DNA of 64,000 nt from an uncultured Ruminococcus sp. (GTDB taxonomy: Bacteria; Bacillota; Clostridia; Oscillospirales; Ruminococcaceae). The DNA lies in NCBI GenBank assembly GCA_910576995.1, contig CAJTLC010000006.1, forward strand, positions 1 through 64,000, given 5' to 3'. The position numbers were made by a program, and so were the translations under genes. Shown piece by piece: positions 16,327-25,121 of the stretch. The notes beneath the pieces are model-generated. The model was not told the origin of the DNA and searched no databases. It saw only the letters and a program-made list of their open reading frames with translations. Numbering within the stretch: position 1 is the stretch's first letter; every line of letters starts with the position of its first letter.

Positions 16327-17722
16327 CAATAATGACAAACTGAACGATATTCTGAACGAGATCGACAATAAAAAAAATGAGGTGTATGAGCCGCAGGAGG
16401 AAATTTTTGAAGAAGACTCCGCATTTTTAAATGAAAATGAATCCCGCGAAGAGCAGTATGATGAAATCGAACGCGATCATCAGGACTATGAGTTCGACGA
16501 CGATGATGGATTCGACGAAGTTCCGCCATATCTGACGGACGTTTCCAATGACGATCATCGACGCAGCAGAACGGAAGCTGCACCCAAAAAGAAAAAAAAG
16601 AAAAAGAAGAAACGCAAATATAACCGCCTGCCCGGAGTTCTTATCCTTGTAACGCTGATATTTGGAATTTCGATTATTTCGTCGCTTGTAATAATTGGAT
16701 TTGGCAAAGATATGCTTGGCATTGGAAAAAGTGAAAAAACTCATCTTATTGTTGTTCCTGACGGAGCTACTGTCGAGGAAATTTCGCTTATGCTCCAAAC
16801 CGACGATATAATTAAATATCCAGAAGTATTCTCCATGTTTGCTAATCTTAGGCAGGAGGGCATGACTTTCATTTCAGGCGAGCATTTTGTGCGTCCAAAT
16901 ATGCCTTATGAAACTATAATCGATGAACTTACAAAAGTTCCTACTGAAGAAATGGGCGAATCCATACAGGTAACTTTTCCCGAGGGCATAAATCTTATCG
17001 AGGCTTCGCAAATTCTCGAAGAAAATGGTATATGCGACGCCAGCGATTTCATTTTCTATTTCAATTCAGGAGGATTCGGAGTTCCGTTCGAGGACAGGCT
17101 TCCGCTCGACTCTTCCATGAAATTTCAGCGTATGGAGGGCTATTTGTTCCCGGATACCTATTTCTTCTATGAAAACAGTTCACCTGAAGAGGTTTGCCAA
17201 AAAATTTACTACAACTTTGACACTAAAATGAACGCAGAATTTACTCTCGGAAAAAAGACTTATGAAACGCGCTATGAAAGAATGGAGGAACTTAATCTTA
17301 ATCTCGACCAGCTCATAACTTTTGCTTCGATCGTCCAGAAAGAAGCTGCTACAAACGACGTTATGACGAACGTTGCTTCGGTTTTCTGGAATCGTCTTAA
17401 TAATTCTGATGAATTCCCGAAATTACAGTCCGACCCGACTTCAAACTATTCAAACGACGTTATACGCCCGAATATGGAATATTTCGATCAGGTAAAGATC
17501 GATGCGTACGATACTTATAAGAGTCCCGGACTTCCTCCCGGAGCGATCTGCAACCCCGGAATTGAAGCAATCGATGCGGTTCTTGAAGCTTATGAAAGCG
17601 ACTGGTTCTACTTCATTGCCAATATTAATACTAAGGAGACGTATTTCTCTGAAACTCTTGAAGAACATGAGGAAAAGCAAGCTATGATCGAAGAGCAGTA
17701 TGCCGCTGCGGCTGCGGAATAA
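16319..17722 (+). CDS. mltG: Endolytic murein transglycosylase MltG
   Basis: A 467-residue YceG/MltG family protein that cuts nascent glycan strands at the membrane and sets their length. It has a very acidic cytoplasmic N-terminus (about 1-85), a run of lysines (about 88-100), one membrane span (about 105-130), a LysM-like region, and the catalytic domain with the active-site glutamate in ASIVQKEA and the LQSDPTSNY motif. Its start lies inside the previous gene's end (8-base overlap). The long charged cytoplasmic extension is typical of Gram-positive forms. Confidence 0.95.
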   Translation: MNDNNDKLNDILNEIDNKKNEVYEPQEEIFEEDSAFLNENESREEQYDEIERDHQDYEFDDDDGFDEVPPYLTDVSNDDHRRSRTEAAPKKKKKKKKKRKYNRLPGVLILVTLIFGISIISSLVIIGFGKDMLGIGKSEKTHLIVVPDGATVEEISLMLQTDDIIKYPEVFSMFANLRQEGMTFISGEHFVRPNMPYETIIDELTKVPTEEMGESIQVTFPEGINLIEASQILEENGICDASDFIFYFNSGGFGVPFEDRLPLDSSMKFQRMEGYLFPDTYFFYENSSPEEVCQKIYYNFDTKMNAEFTLGKKTYETRYERMEELNLNLDQLITFASIVQKEAATNDVMTNVASVFWNRLNNSDEFPKLQSDPTSNYSNDVIRPNMEYFDQVKIDAYDTYKSPGLPPGAICNPGIEAIDAVLEAYESDWFYFIANINTKETYFSETLEEHEEKQAMIEEQYAAAAAE

Positions 17723-17732
17723 GGAGGGCGCG

Positions 17733-18950
17733 ATGAATAAACTTGAAGTTCTGGCGCCTGCGGGCGACGAAGAACGCCTCACTGCCGCGCTGAATTACGG
17801 TGCGGATGCTGTGTATCTCGGCAGAAAGCAGTTCGGTATGCGCTCTTCGCCTATGAATTTTGATTTCGAGCAGCTTGTGAACGCCGTGAATTCCGCTCAC
17901 AAAAAGGGCGTTAAGGTCTATCTCACCTGCAATACGCTCCCCCGAAACAATGAGCTTCCCTTTTTCGAAAAATTCGTAAGGGAAGCCGTTGAAGCCAATG
18001 TTGACGCGCTTATTGTTGCAGATATCGGGCTGCTTATGATGATAAAAAGATTCGCGCCCGACATGGAGATTCATATCTCAACTCAAACGGGCATTGTGAA
18101 TTATGCAACGGCTCGCGAACTTTATGATCTCGGAGCGAAAAGAATCGTTCTTGCGCGCGAACTCACCCTTGACGAGATCGCGGAGATTCGCGCAAAAACA
18201 GCTCCCGATCTCGATATAGAATGTTTCGTTCACGGGGCGATGTGCGTATCGTTTTCGGGTCGATGCCTGCTGTCGCAATATCTGGTGAATCGCGATGCAA
18301 ATCGAGGCGAATGCGCTCAGCCGTGCCGCTGGGGTTATCATCTTATGGAGGAAAAGCGTCCGGGAGAATTTTTCCCGATTTTTGAGGACGAAAAGGGTAC
18401 TTATATTCTCAACGCCAAAGATATGTGTATGATAGAATATATCGACAAGCTTGCCGAAGCGGGCGTGACAAGTCTGAAGATCGAGGGCAGAGCGAAATCG
18501 GCGTATTATGTGACAGTCGTTACGAATGCGTATCGAATGGCAGTCGACGAATATTACAAAAATCCGTATGATTTTAAGCTCCCCGACTGGATAAGAGACG
18601 AGGTCTACAAAGTCAGCCACAGAAAATACTGCAATGGATTTTTCTTCGGAACTCCCGAAGAATCGCAGTATTATGAGAACAGCGGTTATATTCGTAATTA
18701 CGATATCGTGGCTGTCGTTGAGGAATGCCGCGATGGTGAGATTTTCTGCACTCAGCGAAATAAATTTTTCGCGGGCGATGAACTGGAATTCCTCGCGCCA
18801 TCCCGCAAGCCTGTTGTCATCACTCCCGAACAGTTGTTTGATGAAAATTACAATGAGATCGAAACGGCAAATCATGCAATGATGAAATTTTCATTTAAAT
18901 GCGGCGAAATTTTCCCCAAAGGAACGGTAATCCGCAAAGCCGCGAATTAA
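17733..18950 (+). CDS. U32 family peptidase (TrhP/RlhA-like)
   Basis: A 405-residue U32 family protein. It starts LEVLAPAGDEE, typical of the family, and has the signature ECFVHGAMCVSFSGRCLLS whose cysteines, with CAQPC further on, bind an iron-sulfur cluster in studied members. Characterised relatives act in prephenate-dependent tRNA uridine hydroxylation (TrhP) or 23S rRNA cytidine hydroxylation (RlhA) rather than as proteases. Start at 17733 follows AAGGAGG by five bases. It is the last gene of the thyX operon; location after mltG is common in Clostridia. Confidence 0.9.
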   Translation: MNKLEVLAPAGDEERLTAALNYGADAVYLGRKQFGMRSSPMNFDFEQLVNAVNSAHKKGVKVYLTCNTLPRNNELPFFEKFVREAVEANVDALIVADIGLLMMIKRFAPDMEIHISTQTGIVNYATARELYDLGAKRIVLARELTLDEIAEIRAKTAPDLDIECFVHGAMCVSFSGRCLLSQYLVNRDANRGECAQPCRWGYHLMEEKRPGEFFPIFEDEKGTYILNAKDMCMIEYIDKLAEAGVTSLKIEGRAKSAYYVTVVTNAYRMAVDEYYKNPYDFKLPDWIRDEVYKVSHRKYCNGFFFGTPEESQYYENSGYIRNYDIVAVVEECRDGEIFCTQRNKFFAGDELEFLAPSRKPVVITPEQLFDENYNEIETANHAMMKFSFKCGEIFPKGTVIRKAAN

Positions 18951-18954
18951 GCTA

Positions 18955-18997
18955 AAAAAATAAACCTGTACCCAATTCGAGTACAGGTTTATTTTTT
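18955..18997. terminator. Bidirectional terminator between the U32 gene and tyrS
   Basis: A perfect 17-bp inverted repeat (18955-18971 and 18981-18997, core AACCTGTAC, 9-base loop) with A tracts to the left and T tracts to the right, so it can stop transcription from both sides. The two genes converge on it. Confidence 0.9.
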
Positions 18998-18998
18998 A

Positions 18999-20216
18999 TT
19001 ATTTAACCACGATCTTCTTAAACGCCTTTTTGCCCTTGCGGACGATAATCTCGCCGTCAAGCTTTATCTGCGCCTTAGCGTCGGTCATTTTTTCGTCGTT
19101 TACTGTAATGCCGCCCTGCTGAACCAGTCTGCGAGCTTCGGAAACCGACGGTGCAAGTCCGGATTTAACCAGAAGATTGAGGAGTCCGATCGCGCCGTCT
19201 GTCAGATCTGCACTGTCGATCTCGGCAACGGGCATATTTTCGTTCGAACCGTTTCCGCCAAAGAGAGCCTTAGCGGCAGCTTTCGCCTTTTCAGCCTCCT
19301 CCTCGCCGTGAACCAGCTTCGTGAGTTCGTACGCCAAAAGCTCCTTAGCCTCGTTGAACTGCGCGCCCTCCATCGTTTTTTCCATTTCCTCTATCTGCTC
19401 GACAGGAACGAACGTCAGCATTTTCAGGCACTTGATAACGTCAGCATCGGCAACGTTTCTCCAGTACTGGAAGAATTCGTAAGGCGATGTCTTTTCGGGG
19501 TCGAGCCATACCGCGCCCTTCTCCGTCTTGCCCATTTTCTTGCCCTCGGAATTAAGCAGCAGCGTAATTGTCATCGCATATGCGTCTTTGCCAAGTTTTC
19601 GACGGATAAGTTCCGTACCGCCAAGCATATTCGCCCACTGATCATCGCCGCCGAACTGCATATTACAGCCGTAATTCTGGAAAAGTTCAAGGAAATCGTA
19701 GCTCTGCATGATCATGTAGTTGAATTCGAGGAACGTAAGACCGCGCTCCATTCTCTGCTTGTAGCACTCGTGGCTGAGCATACGATTTACGCTGAAATGC
19801 GCTCCGACATCGCGGAGAAGCTCGATATAATTCAGCTTCATGAGCCAGTCGGCATTGTTTACAACGATCGCCTTATCCTCGGAAAAGTCGATAAATCGGC
19901 TCATCTGCTTCTTAAAGCATTCAACGTTGTGCTGAATCGTCTCGGGAGTCATCATCTTGCGCATATCGGTTTTGCCAGATGGGTCGCCGATCATCGCCGT
20001 GCCGCCGCCGATAAGAACGATCGGTTTATTGCCTGCCATCTGCAAACGCTTCATAAGGCAAAGCGCCATGAAATGACCTACATGAAGGCTGTCTGCCGTA
20101 GGGTCGAATCCAATGTAAAATGTCGCTTTTCCCGCATTTACAAGCTCCTCGATTTCCTTTTCATCCGTAAGCTGCGCGAGGAGACCTCTGCGCTTGAGTT
20201 CTTCAAAAGTAGTCAT
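18999..20216 (-). CDS. tyrS: Tyrosyl-tRNA synthetase
   Basis: A 405-residue class I synthetase charging tRNA-Tyr. The HIGH motif reads HVGH (about residue 41), the KMSKS motif reads KMGKT (about 228), and an S4 RNA-binding domain closes the C-terminus (SEARRLVQQGGITVN). AAAGGAG precedes the ATG. It begins only 17 bases after the membrane-protein stop and no promoter or T-box lies directly in front; the nearest leader is the T-box at 23036-23273 four genes upstream, so tyrS seems to be the last gene of that operon. Confidence 0.97.
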   Translation of the reverse strand: MTTFEELKRRGLLAQLTDEKEIEELVNAGKATFYIGFDPTADSLHVGHFMALCLMKRLQMAGNKPIVLIGGGTAMIGDPSGKTDMRKMMTPETIQHNVECFKKQMSRFIDFSEDKAIVVNNADWLMKLNYIELLRDVGAHFSVNRMLSHECYKQRMERGLTFLEFNYMIMQSYDFLELFQNYGCNMQFGGDDQWANMLGGTELIRRKLGKDAYAMTITLLLNSEGKKMGKTEKGAVWLDPEKTSPYEFFQYWRNVADADVIKCLKMLTFVPVEQIEEMEKTMEGAQFNEAKELLAYELTKLVHGEEEAEKAKAAAKALFGGNGSNENMPVAEIDSADLTDGAIGLLNLLVKSGLAPSVSEARRLVQQGGITVNDEKMTDAKAQIKLDGEIIVRKGKKAFKKIVVK

Positions 20217-20233
20217 AATTTTTCTCCTTTATA

Positions 20234-21220
20234 TTAATTATTTTTTAACTTATTATTTAACATATGTTTTTCGTAAACACTGTTAGCTTCGCGATATTTG
20301 GCGAATTTAAAAAGCTCGTTTAACGCCGCCTCAACCTGAAATTCATCAAGTTCAACATAAAATTTCCCTAAATATCGTCCGGGCTTTGCATTTATATACA
20401 GAAAATGAGCATACTTATCACCCCTGTAGAAAAAATCGTATTTATCATATTTCTTCTGCCGTACAACATAGCGCGCAATTGTTATTATATCGCTGCTTTT
20501 TATTTCATACACCGCGCTTTGATCATAGATCAGCGTATATTCCGCTCCGATATTTACTCCATTATGTTTGTTGGAAAAAATTTTTCCGTGTTTGTATGAT
20601 TTTTCAATATCCGCAATTTCTCCTACGGATTCCATCATATAGTAAAAATTCTCAACCGGATACGCTTTGGTAACTCGAAAGTTGAAACGTATTATCACTA
20701 TGCCTATAATAATTGAAATCAGCGGTATAACGCAAGTGTAAATACCTGCAAAAATCGGGTATTCATTCAAATCTTCATCGTTTTTAAATGAATAAAAAAG
20801 AAATACCGCCAAAGGAATCATCATAAGCCCGATAAACCATAGAAAAAACGATTGATTTTTGCGAAATCGCGCGGTCAAATCGGCTCTCATGCCCTTTTTG
20901 CTCGGAACTTCATACGACTTTTCCTGCACCCATTCCAGATATTTCTCGCGCCATTCAGACGACGTAAAATAAGTGTTATCTCGCAAGCTGCCGAGAGAAT
21001 TCCGAAATTTTTTATCGTCCCTTTTTTCCTTTAAATATACATAAATGCAATATGCGCTCATCAAGCCGGAAGTAATGACTGCAATCCACCATGGCAGATG
21101 CTGTTCTATGATGAATTTGCACAAAAGGCAGAAAGGAAGAGTCAGCGCCAATATTATCCCGACAATTAATCTTGTAGTTGGCTTTGCGATTTGCCTTTTC
21201 GGTTTCTTTCGTCTTCTCAT
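20234..21220 (-). CDS. Membrane protein of unknown function
   Basis: A 328-residue protein not recognised. It has a basic N-terminus (RRRKKPKRQ), two membrane spans close together (about 18-40 and 44-62), a charged stretch with ERKYLEW-like sequence, two more spans (about 130-147 and 160-182), and a soluble C-terminal half of about 140 residues rich in Tyr and Lys. It begins 4 bases after the epimerase-like stop, so it is co-translated within the T-box operon that ends with tyrS. No catalytic motif is visible. Confidence 0.7.
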   Translation of the reverse strand: MRRRKKPKRQIAKPTTRLIVGIILALTLPFCLLCKFIIEQHLPWWIAVITSGLMSAYCIYVYLKEKRDDKKFRNSLGSLRDNTYFTSSEWREKYLEWVQEKSYEVPSKKGMRADLTARFRKNQSFFLWFIGLMMIPLAVFLFYSFKNDEDLNEYPIFAGIYTCVIPLISIIIGIVIIRFNFRVTKAYPVENFYYMMESVGEIADIEKSYKHGKIFSNKHNGVNIGAEYTLIYDQSAVYEIKSSDIITIARYVVRQKKYDKYDFFYRGDKYAHFLYINAKPGRYLGKFYVELDEFQVEAALNELFKFAKYREANSVYEKHMLNNKLKNN

Positions 21221-21224
21221 TGCA

Positions 21225-22127
21225 TCAACTCCGCAAATTGTTTTGTATAAATTTCAAATAATCTTTTTGAACAACCTTATCACGGTTATTTTTGAACCAC
21301 TCATAAGATTCCGCCATAGAAATCTCGAGCGGCTTGACATCAGTCATGATCTCCTGCTGTTTTTCGACGTCAAGTATGTACTCATAGTCTCTGAAAGGAA
21401 AATAGTTTCTCTGATCAATCCCTGATGGCACATATCTGATTTCAGGCGTTTTTCCCAATACTCCATAGCAAAGCTTCGCCCATTCATTAACGCTTACAGT
21501 TGTCGGATTTCCACAATTAATAACATGAGCATCAGGTTTGTTCTCAACGATTTTTTTGATAAGTCGGCACAGATCCTCCACATCAAAAAATTGCAGCTTC
21601 ATTTCACCGTCTTTCGGAATATAAAATGGCATATCCAATTCGGCGCATTCGAATACAAATGCTTCACGGCGCAAATTATTCATCTTTCCGCACAAATACG
21701 GTGGACGTAAAATATACGCGTCAGAAATATGCTGCTGAATATACTTTTCTGCGGAAATCTTATTTGTACCGTAATCCTCCCAATGAATATTGAATCCGAT
21801 CGGCATTTCTTCCGAAAAAGGTTGAGGAAGAGTTTCGGGATAAACCGCGCTGGAGCTTATCATCACGTAATTTTTGAAATCTCCGAGAGCATTTATAAGA
21901 TTTGCGGCGTCGGTTTCATTATATATTGCCACATCAATAATAAGATCAAAAGAAGTATTTTTGAGACTATCTCCGATGTTGTTCCTGTCGCAGTTTATCA
22001 GATGAACGTCTTTAGACTGCGGACGGGAATTCCTGTTCAGCACATAGACTTCATGCCCATGATTCGCGAAATATTCCGCCGTAAACCTGCTTACAAATAC
22101 CGTTCCGCCTGTTACAAGAATCCTCAT
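21225..22127 (-). CDS. NAD-dependent epimerase/reductase-like protein (extended SDR)
   Basis: A 300-residue extended short-chain dehydrogenase fold. The dinucleotide loop reads TGGTVFVS, so the third glycine of the usual GxxGxxG is changed; the SSSAVY and Y-GTNK segments give the Ser, Tyr and Lys positions of the catalytic set. Relatives include nucleotide-sugar epimerases and CSP41-like RNA-binding proteins. AGGAGG lies six bases before the start. It is the second gene of the T-box operon; substrate unknown. Confidence 0.8.
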   Translation of the reverse strand: MRILVTGGTVFVSRFTAEYFANHGHEVYVLNRNSRPQSKDVHLINCDRNNIGDSLKNTSFDLIIDVAIYNETDAANLINALGDFKNYVMISSSAVYPETLPQPFSEEMPIGFNIHWEDYGTNKISAEKYIQQHISDAYILRPPYLCGKMNNLRREAFVFECAELDMPFYIPKDGEMKLQFFDVEDLCRLIKKIVENKPDAHVINCGNPTTVSVNEWAKLCYGVLGKTPEIRYVPSGIDQRNYFPFRDYEYILDVEKQQEIMTDVKPLEISMAESYEWFKNNRDKVVQKDYLKFIQNNLRS

Positions 22128-22136
22128 ATTGACCTC

Positions 22137-23024
22137 CTAAAAAAATTTCATCTGCATATCTCCGTACCCCATTTTATAGGCGGAAATTATGCTTTTCATA
22201 TTATAAATAATGCCGAATTTTTCGCATTCTTCCGTAAAAATTCGCCATAATTCGCGCGAATTCGGACTTGTACATTTATATCTGTTTCCGTAGAAACTTT
22301 CATAACGCTGCCGAAGTCCTGACTCGGGGAAACGTTTATCAAGTTCGCAAAGAAAATGCTCGCGCTGATTCATTCGAAGCGTAACTCCGAACCACGGATA
22401 AATGCAGCGAACTCCGCATTGATGAGCCGTCTTGACGATACTCTTTATATTTTCAGCGGAATCCGTAATAAACGGAAGAGTCGGCATAAGTGTGATTCCC
22501 GTGAAAAGCCCGTTTTCAGCCATTTTCGCAAGAGCTTCAAATCTTTCCGACGGCAGTGAAACGTTCGGCTCGATCAAAGCAGCGAGGGAATCGTCAGTAG
22601 TTGTTACAGTCATTTTACATAGCACAGGAGAATGTTCCGAAATATCTTTGTATACATCAATATCGCGCGTAATCAAATCGCTTTTTGTAATAACCGTAAC
22701 ACCGAATTCAAAGGCGTTTATTAATTCAAGAGCATGGCGCGTCAGCAATTCCTGCGCTTCAAAAGGATTGTAAGGGTCGCTCATCGCGCCCGTGCCGATG
22801 ATTCCGCTGCGAATTTTTCGTCTTAATTCGTCGCGCAGAATCGTAAGCGCGTTCTCTTTGGCATGAACGGTATCAAAATCTTCAACATGATAGCATTCCG
22901 AACGGCTGTCGCAGTAAATGCATCCGTGACAGCAGCCGCGATAAAGATTCATATTGTAGTCGTTTCCGAACCAGTCGGAGGTTTTGTTTTTTTGCAAAAT
23001 AGTTTTTGCAGGTACGGTTTTCAT
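22137..23024 (-). CDS. Spore photoproduct lyase-like radical SAM protein
   Basis: A 295-residue SPL-family radical SAM protein. The cluster motif is CxxxCxxC, seen in RGCCHGCIYCD (about residues 30-40), followed by the GTGAMSDPYNPFE stretch typical of the SPL-like (Rv2578c-type) group. It lacks the N-terminal part of true spore photoproduct lyase, so DNA repair activity is not implied; the substrate is unknown. AGGAG precedes the start. It is the first gene after the T-box terminator (23036-23073), so its expression should depend on uncharged tRNA. Confidence 0.85.
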   Translation of the reverse strand: MKTVPAKTILQKNKTSDWFGNDYNMNLYRGCCHGCIYCDSRSECYHVEDFDTVHAKENALTILRDELRRKIRSGIIGTGAMSDPYNPFEAQELLTRHALELINAFEFGVTVITKSDLITRDIDVYKDISEHSPVLCKMTVTTTDDSLAALIEPNVSLPSERFEALAKMAENGLFTGITLMPTLPFITDSAENIKSIVKTAHQCGVRCIYPWFGVTLRMNQREHFLCELDKRFPESGLRQRYESFYGNRYKCTSPNSRELWRIFTEECEKFGIIYNMKSIISAYKMGYGDMQMKFF

Positions 23025-23035
23025 ACTGATCTCCT

Positions 23036-23273
23036 AAAAAAGCCCTCGGACAGCGCCAAAACTGTCCGAGGGCGAATTTACTCGCGGTACCACCTCGGTT
23101 TATCGGGAAATTTCCCGACCTCTGAGACTTTAACGGGTCTGACCGTCCGCGCCTACTTAATTGTTCAATGCGGAAACTCCCGAATGTAATTCCCCGAATT
23201 TCCGCACTTCCTCGCACCTCACGGAAGCTCTCTGAATTGGAACGCATTCGGGTTTTATCCGTTCAACGTTATT
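23036..23273 (-). promoter_or_regulatory. T-box leader, probably tyrosine specific
   Basis: On the minus strand: the AG-bulge AGAGAG (23228-23233), a GGTG loop, and the antiterminator core AGGTGGTACCGCG (23083-23095), whose UGGU would pair with an ACCA-3' tRNA end. A 12-bp terminator (23042-23053 with 23062-23073) follows with six T. The likely specifier is UAC, Tyr (23186-23188), followed by A, and tyrS closes the operon. Reading one base earlier gives UUA (Leu) followed by C, which breaks the usual rule that a purine follows the codon. Confidence 0.85.
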
Positions 23274-23279
23274 TTATTT

Positions 23280-23308
23280 ATAATATCACAATTCTGGCAG
23301 ATTGTCAA
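23280..23308 (-). promoter_or_regulatory. Sigma-A promoter of the T-box-tyrS operon
   Basis: Minus strand TTGACA (23303-23308), 17-base spacer, TATTAT (23280-23285). It begins right after the stop of the beta-helix gene at 23314. Confidence 0.8.
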
Positions 23309-23313
23309 GCTAT

Positions 23314-23979
23314 TCAACGCTTTTTTACAACAACTCCGCCTGTTTTCCAGACGCTGCCTTCGGGAACTACTCCGCGCACGCAACTGGTTGGATAGATATT
23401 TGAATTTCTGCCAATAATCGTACCGGGATTCAGAACGCTGTTGCAGCCGACTTCAACATTATCGCCGAGCATCGCGCCGATTTTCTTAATACCGGTTTCA
23501 AGCGATTCACCGCACGATTTTATCACTACATTCGTCTTATCGGATTTTACGTTCGAAGTGATCGAACCGGCTCCCATATGCGATTTATAGCCAAGAATGC
23601 TGTCACCCACATAATTGTAATGAGGAGTCTGAACATTATCAAAAATTATAACATTTTTCAACTCAACAGAATTTCCGACAACACAATTCTCGCCTACCAG
23701 AGCGCTGCCACGGATAAATGCGCAATGACGTACTTCGGTATTCGCGCCGATAATACAGGGCGCACCGAGATATGCACTTGGGTATATTTTCGCCGTCTTA
23801 TGTATCCATACATTTTCGGAAGGATTATCGTATTCATTGGGATCAAGTTTATTTCCCAGATCAATGATCATATCGCTGATGCCTTTCAGCGCCTCCCACG
23901 GATACGTGAATTTTTGCAAATACTCATCGGCAATAGTATGCTTCAGATCGTAAAGATCAATAATTTTAACATTTTTCAT
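23314..23979 (-). CDS. Left-handed beta-helix sugar nucleotidyl/acyltransferase-like protein
   Basis: A 221-residue protein whose residues from about 60 to the end form hexapeptide repeats (for example IIGANTEV, ALVGENCV, MLGDNVEV, IIGRNSNI), the left-handed parallel beta-helix of GlmU-type acetyltransferases. There is no nucleotidyltransferase loop in the short N-terminal part. Similar Clostridia proteins are often named UDP-GlcNAc pyrophosphorylase-like; acyl transfer to a nucleotide sugar is the best guess. The ATG at 23979 is chosen because GGAG precedes it and a consensus promoter sits at 24017-24045; the longer frame to 24105 would run through that promoter. Confidence 0.75.
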   Translation of the reverse strand: MKNVKIIDLYDLKHTIADEYLQKFTYPWEALKGISDMIIDLGNKLDPNEYDNPSENVWIHKTAKIYPSAYLGAPCIIGANTEVRHCAFIRGSALVGENCVVGNSVELKNVIIFDNVQTPHYNYVGDSILGYKSHMGAGSITSNVKSDKTNVVIKSCGESLETGIKKIGAMLGDNVEVGCNSVLNPGTIIGRNSNIYPTSCVRGVVPEGSVWKTGGVVVKKR

Positions 23980-24016
23980 AGTAAAATTCTCCGTAAAAAA
24001 GATGTTTTCATAATTT

Positions 24017-24045
24017 ATTATAATATATATTTTAAAATATGTCAA
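24017..24045 (-). promoter_or_regulatory. Sigma-A promoter of the beta-helix gene
   Basis: Minus strand TTGACA (24040-24045), 17 bases, TATAAT (24017-24022): a full consensus match. It shows that the true start is downstream of 24017. Confidence 0.85.
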
Positions 24046-24089
24046 GAGCAATTTTGAATTTTTTAGAAAGATGAATTTTCTTAACTTTC

Positions 24090-24118
24090 TTGACAATTTC
24101 GACAAAATATGATATACT
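24090..24118 (+). promoter_or_regulatory. Sigma-A promoter of the AIM24 gene
   Basis: TTGACA (24090-24095), 17 bases, TATACT (24113-24118), 36 bases before the start codon. Confidence 0.85.
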
Positions 24119-24153
24119 GATTAAAATAATATAATTAATAAGGGGTAATAATT

Positions 24154-24918
24154 ATGATTTCAATGGAAACTTTCGCAAAATCCGGTTCTTTCGCCAGACA
24201 GATCACCGATCAGCGCGGTGTATACAGCATTCTTGAATACAATAAGCTTTCAGGATATGCTTCTGCAAATCCTGTTGACGCGTTTTATCGCGCTAAGCAG
24301 GGCGTCCGCAAAAAACAAGTACTTATTCAGCTTAAAGGCGGAAACGGGATTATTCTTCAGGCAGGCGCAATGCAGATGATGCTCGGCAACATTAACAGCG
24401 ACGCTAATATCGGCGGTGTCGGCGGACTTGTAAGGGGGATTTTCAGCGCGACAGCTAATAAAGAATCCGCTATAAAACCTAAATATTCAGGAGACGGCAT
24501 CGTGGTTCTCGAGCCAACATGGAAATACATTCTTCTTGAAGATCTCGCGGAATGGGGAGGTTCAATGGTTCTCGACGATGGACTTTTCCTCAGCTGCGAA
24601 TCAACTGTCGGAATTCGTACAGTTGCAAGAAATAATTTAAGCAGCGCGATCGCAGGCGGCGAAGGTCTTTTCAACACAATGCTTACCGGAAGCGGCGTTG
24701 TGTGTCTTGAATCCAATGTTCCGAGGGACGAGCTTATCTGCATTGATCTGAACAATGATACGGTAAAAATTGACGGAAATATGGCTATTGCATGGTCGGG
24801 AAGCCTGCAATTTACTGTTGAGCGTTCCATGAAAGGACTTATCGGTTCGGCTGTATCGGGCGAAGGTCTTGTTAATGTATACAGAGGAACAGGACGAATT
24901 CTTGTTGCAGCTGTATAA
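24154..24918 (+). CDS. AIM24 family protein
   Basis: A 254-residue AIM24/TIGR00266-type protein, a beta-rich fold with alternating Gly-rich strands (GGNGIILQAGAMQMM near 65, GGEGLFNTMLTGSG near 165, SGEGLVNVYRGTGRI near the end). The biochemical role in bacteria is unknown. AGGGG lies nine bases upstream of the ATG. It has its own promoter and terminator, so it is a single-gene unit divergent from the beta-helix gene. Confidence 0.9.
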   Translation: MISMETFAKSGSFARQITDQRGVYSILEYNKLSGYASANPVDAFYRAKQGVRKKQVLIQLKGGNGIILQAGAMQMMLGNINSDANIGGVGGLVRGIFSATANKESAIKPKYSGDGIVVLEPTWKYILLEDLAEWGGSMVLDDGLFLSCESTVGIRTVARNNLSSAIAGGEGLFNTMLTGSGVVCLESNVPRDELICIDLNNDTVKIDGNMAIAWSGSLQFTVERSMKGLIGSAVSGEGLVNVYRGTGRILVAAV

Positions 24919-24971
24919 TATATATACATTCTCATCAAATATTTAAGAACCTGTATTTATATTTTGAATTC

Positions 24972-25012
24972 AAAAGACTGTTCGGCAGATTAAAAACCGA
25001 GCAGTCTTTTTT
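24972..25012 (+). terminator. Terminator of the AIM24 gene
   Basis: A 14-bp stem with one G-U pair (24972-24985 with 24997-25010, core AAAAGACTG) is followed by a T run. Confidence 0.85.
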
Positions 25013-25046
25013 GAAATGAATTACATAAAATAATCCTAAAAAAGGA

Positions 25047-25075
25047 TTGACCTTATTATAAAAAAATGGTATAAT
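25047..25075 (+). promoter_or_regulatory. Sigma-A promoter of the UDP-sugar pyrophosphorylase gene
   Basis: TTGACC (25047-25052), 17 bases ending in TGG, then TATAAT (25070-25075), which also makes an extended -10. Confidence 0.85.
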
Positions 25076-25121
25076 AATATTTATGTAGAATTTGTTTTAA
25101 AAATGAAAGGAAGTATCGCTT

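Noticed and set aside
18078..18875. A 265-codon minus-strand frame over the U32 peptidase gene
   Set aside because: Antisense shadow; the opposite strand is a clear U32 protein with its cysteine signature.
19308..20237. A 309-codon plus-strand frame over tyrS
   Set aside because: It is antisense to a certain synthetase gene, has no ribosome binding site, and the composition is that of a reversed coding strand.
23036..23273. A 121-codon frame (22882-23247) and other short frames in the T-box
   Set aside because: The conserved T-box motifs and terminator explain the sequence as a leader RNA; the frames have no support.
24017..24105. Longer N-terminus for the beta-helix protein (start at 24105)
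   Set aside because: The extra part would translate across a perfect promoter and lacks a ribosome binding site; the ATG at 23979 has one.
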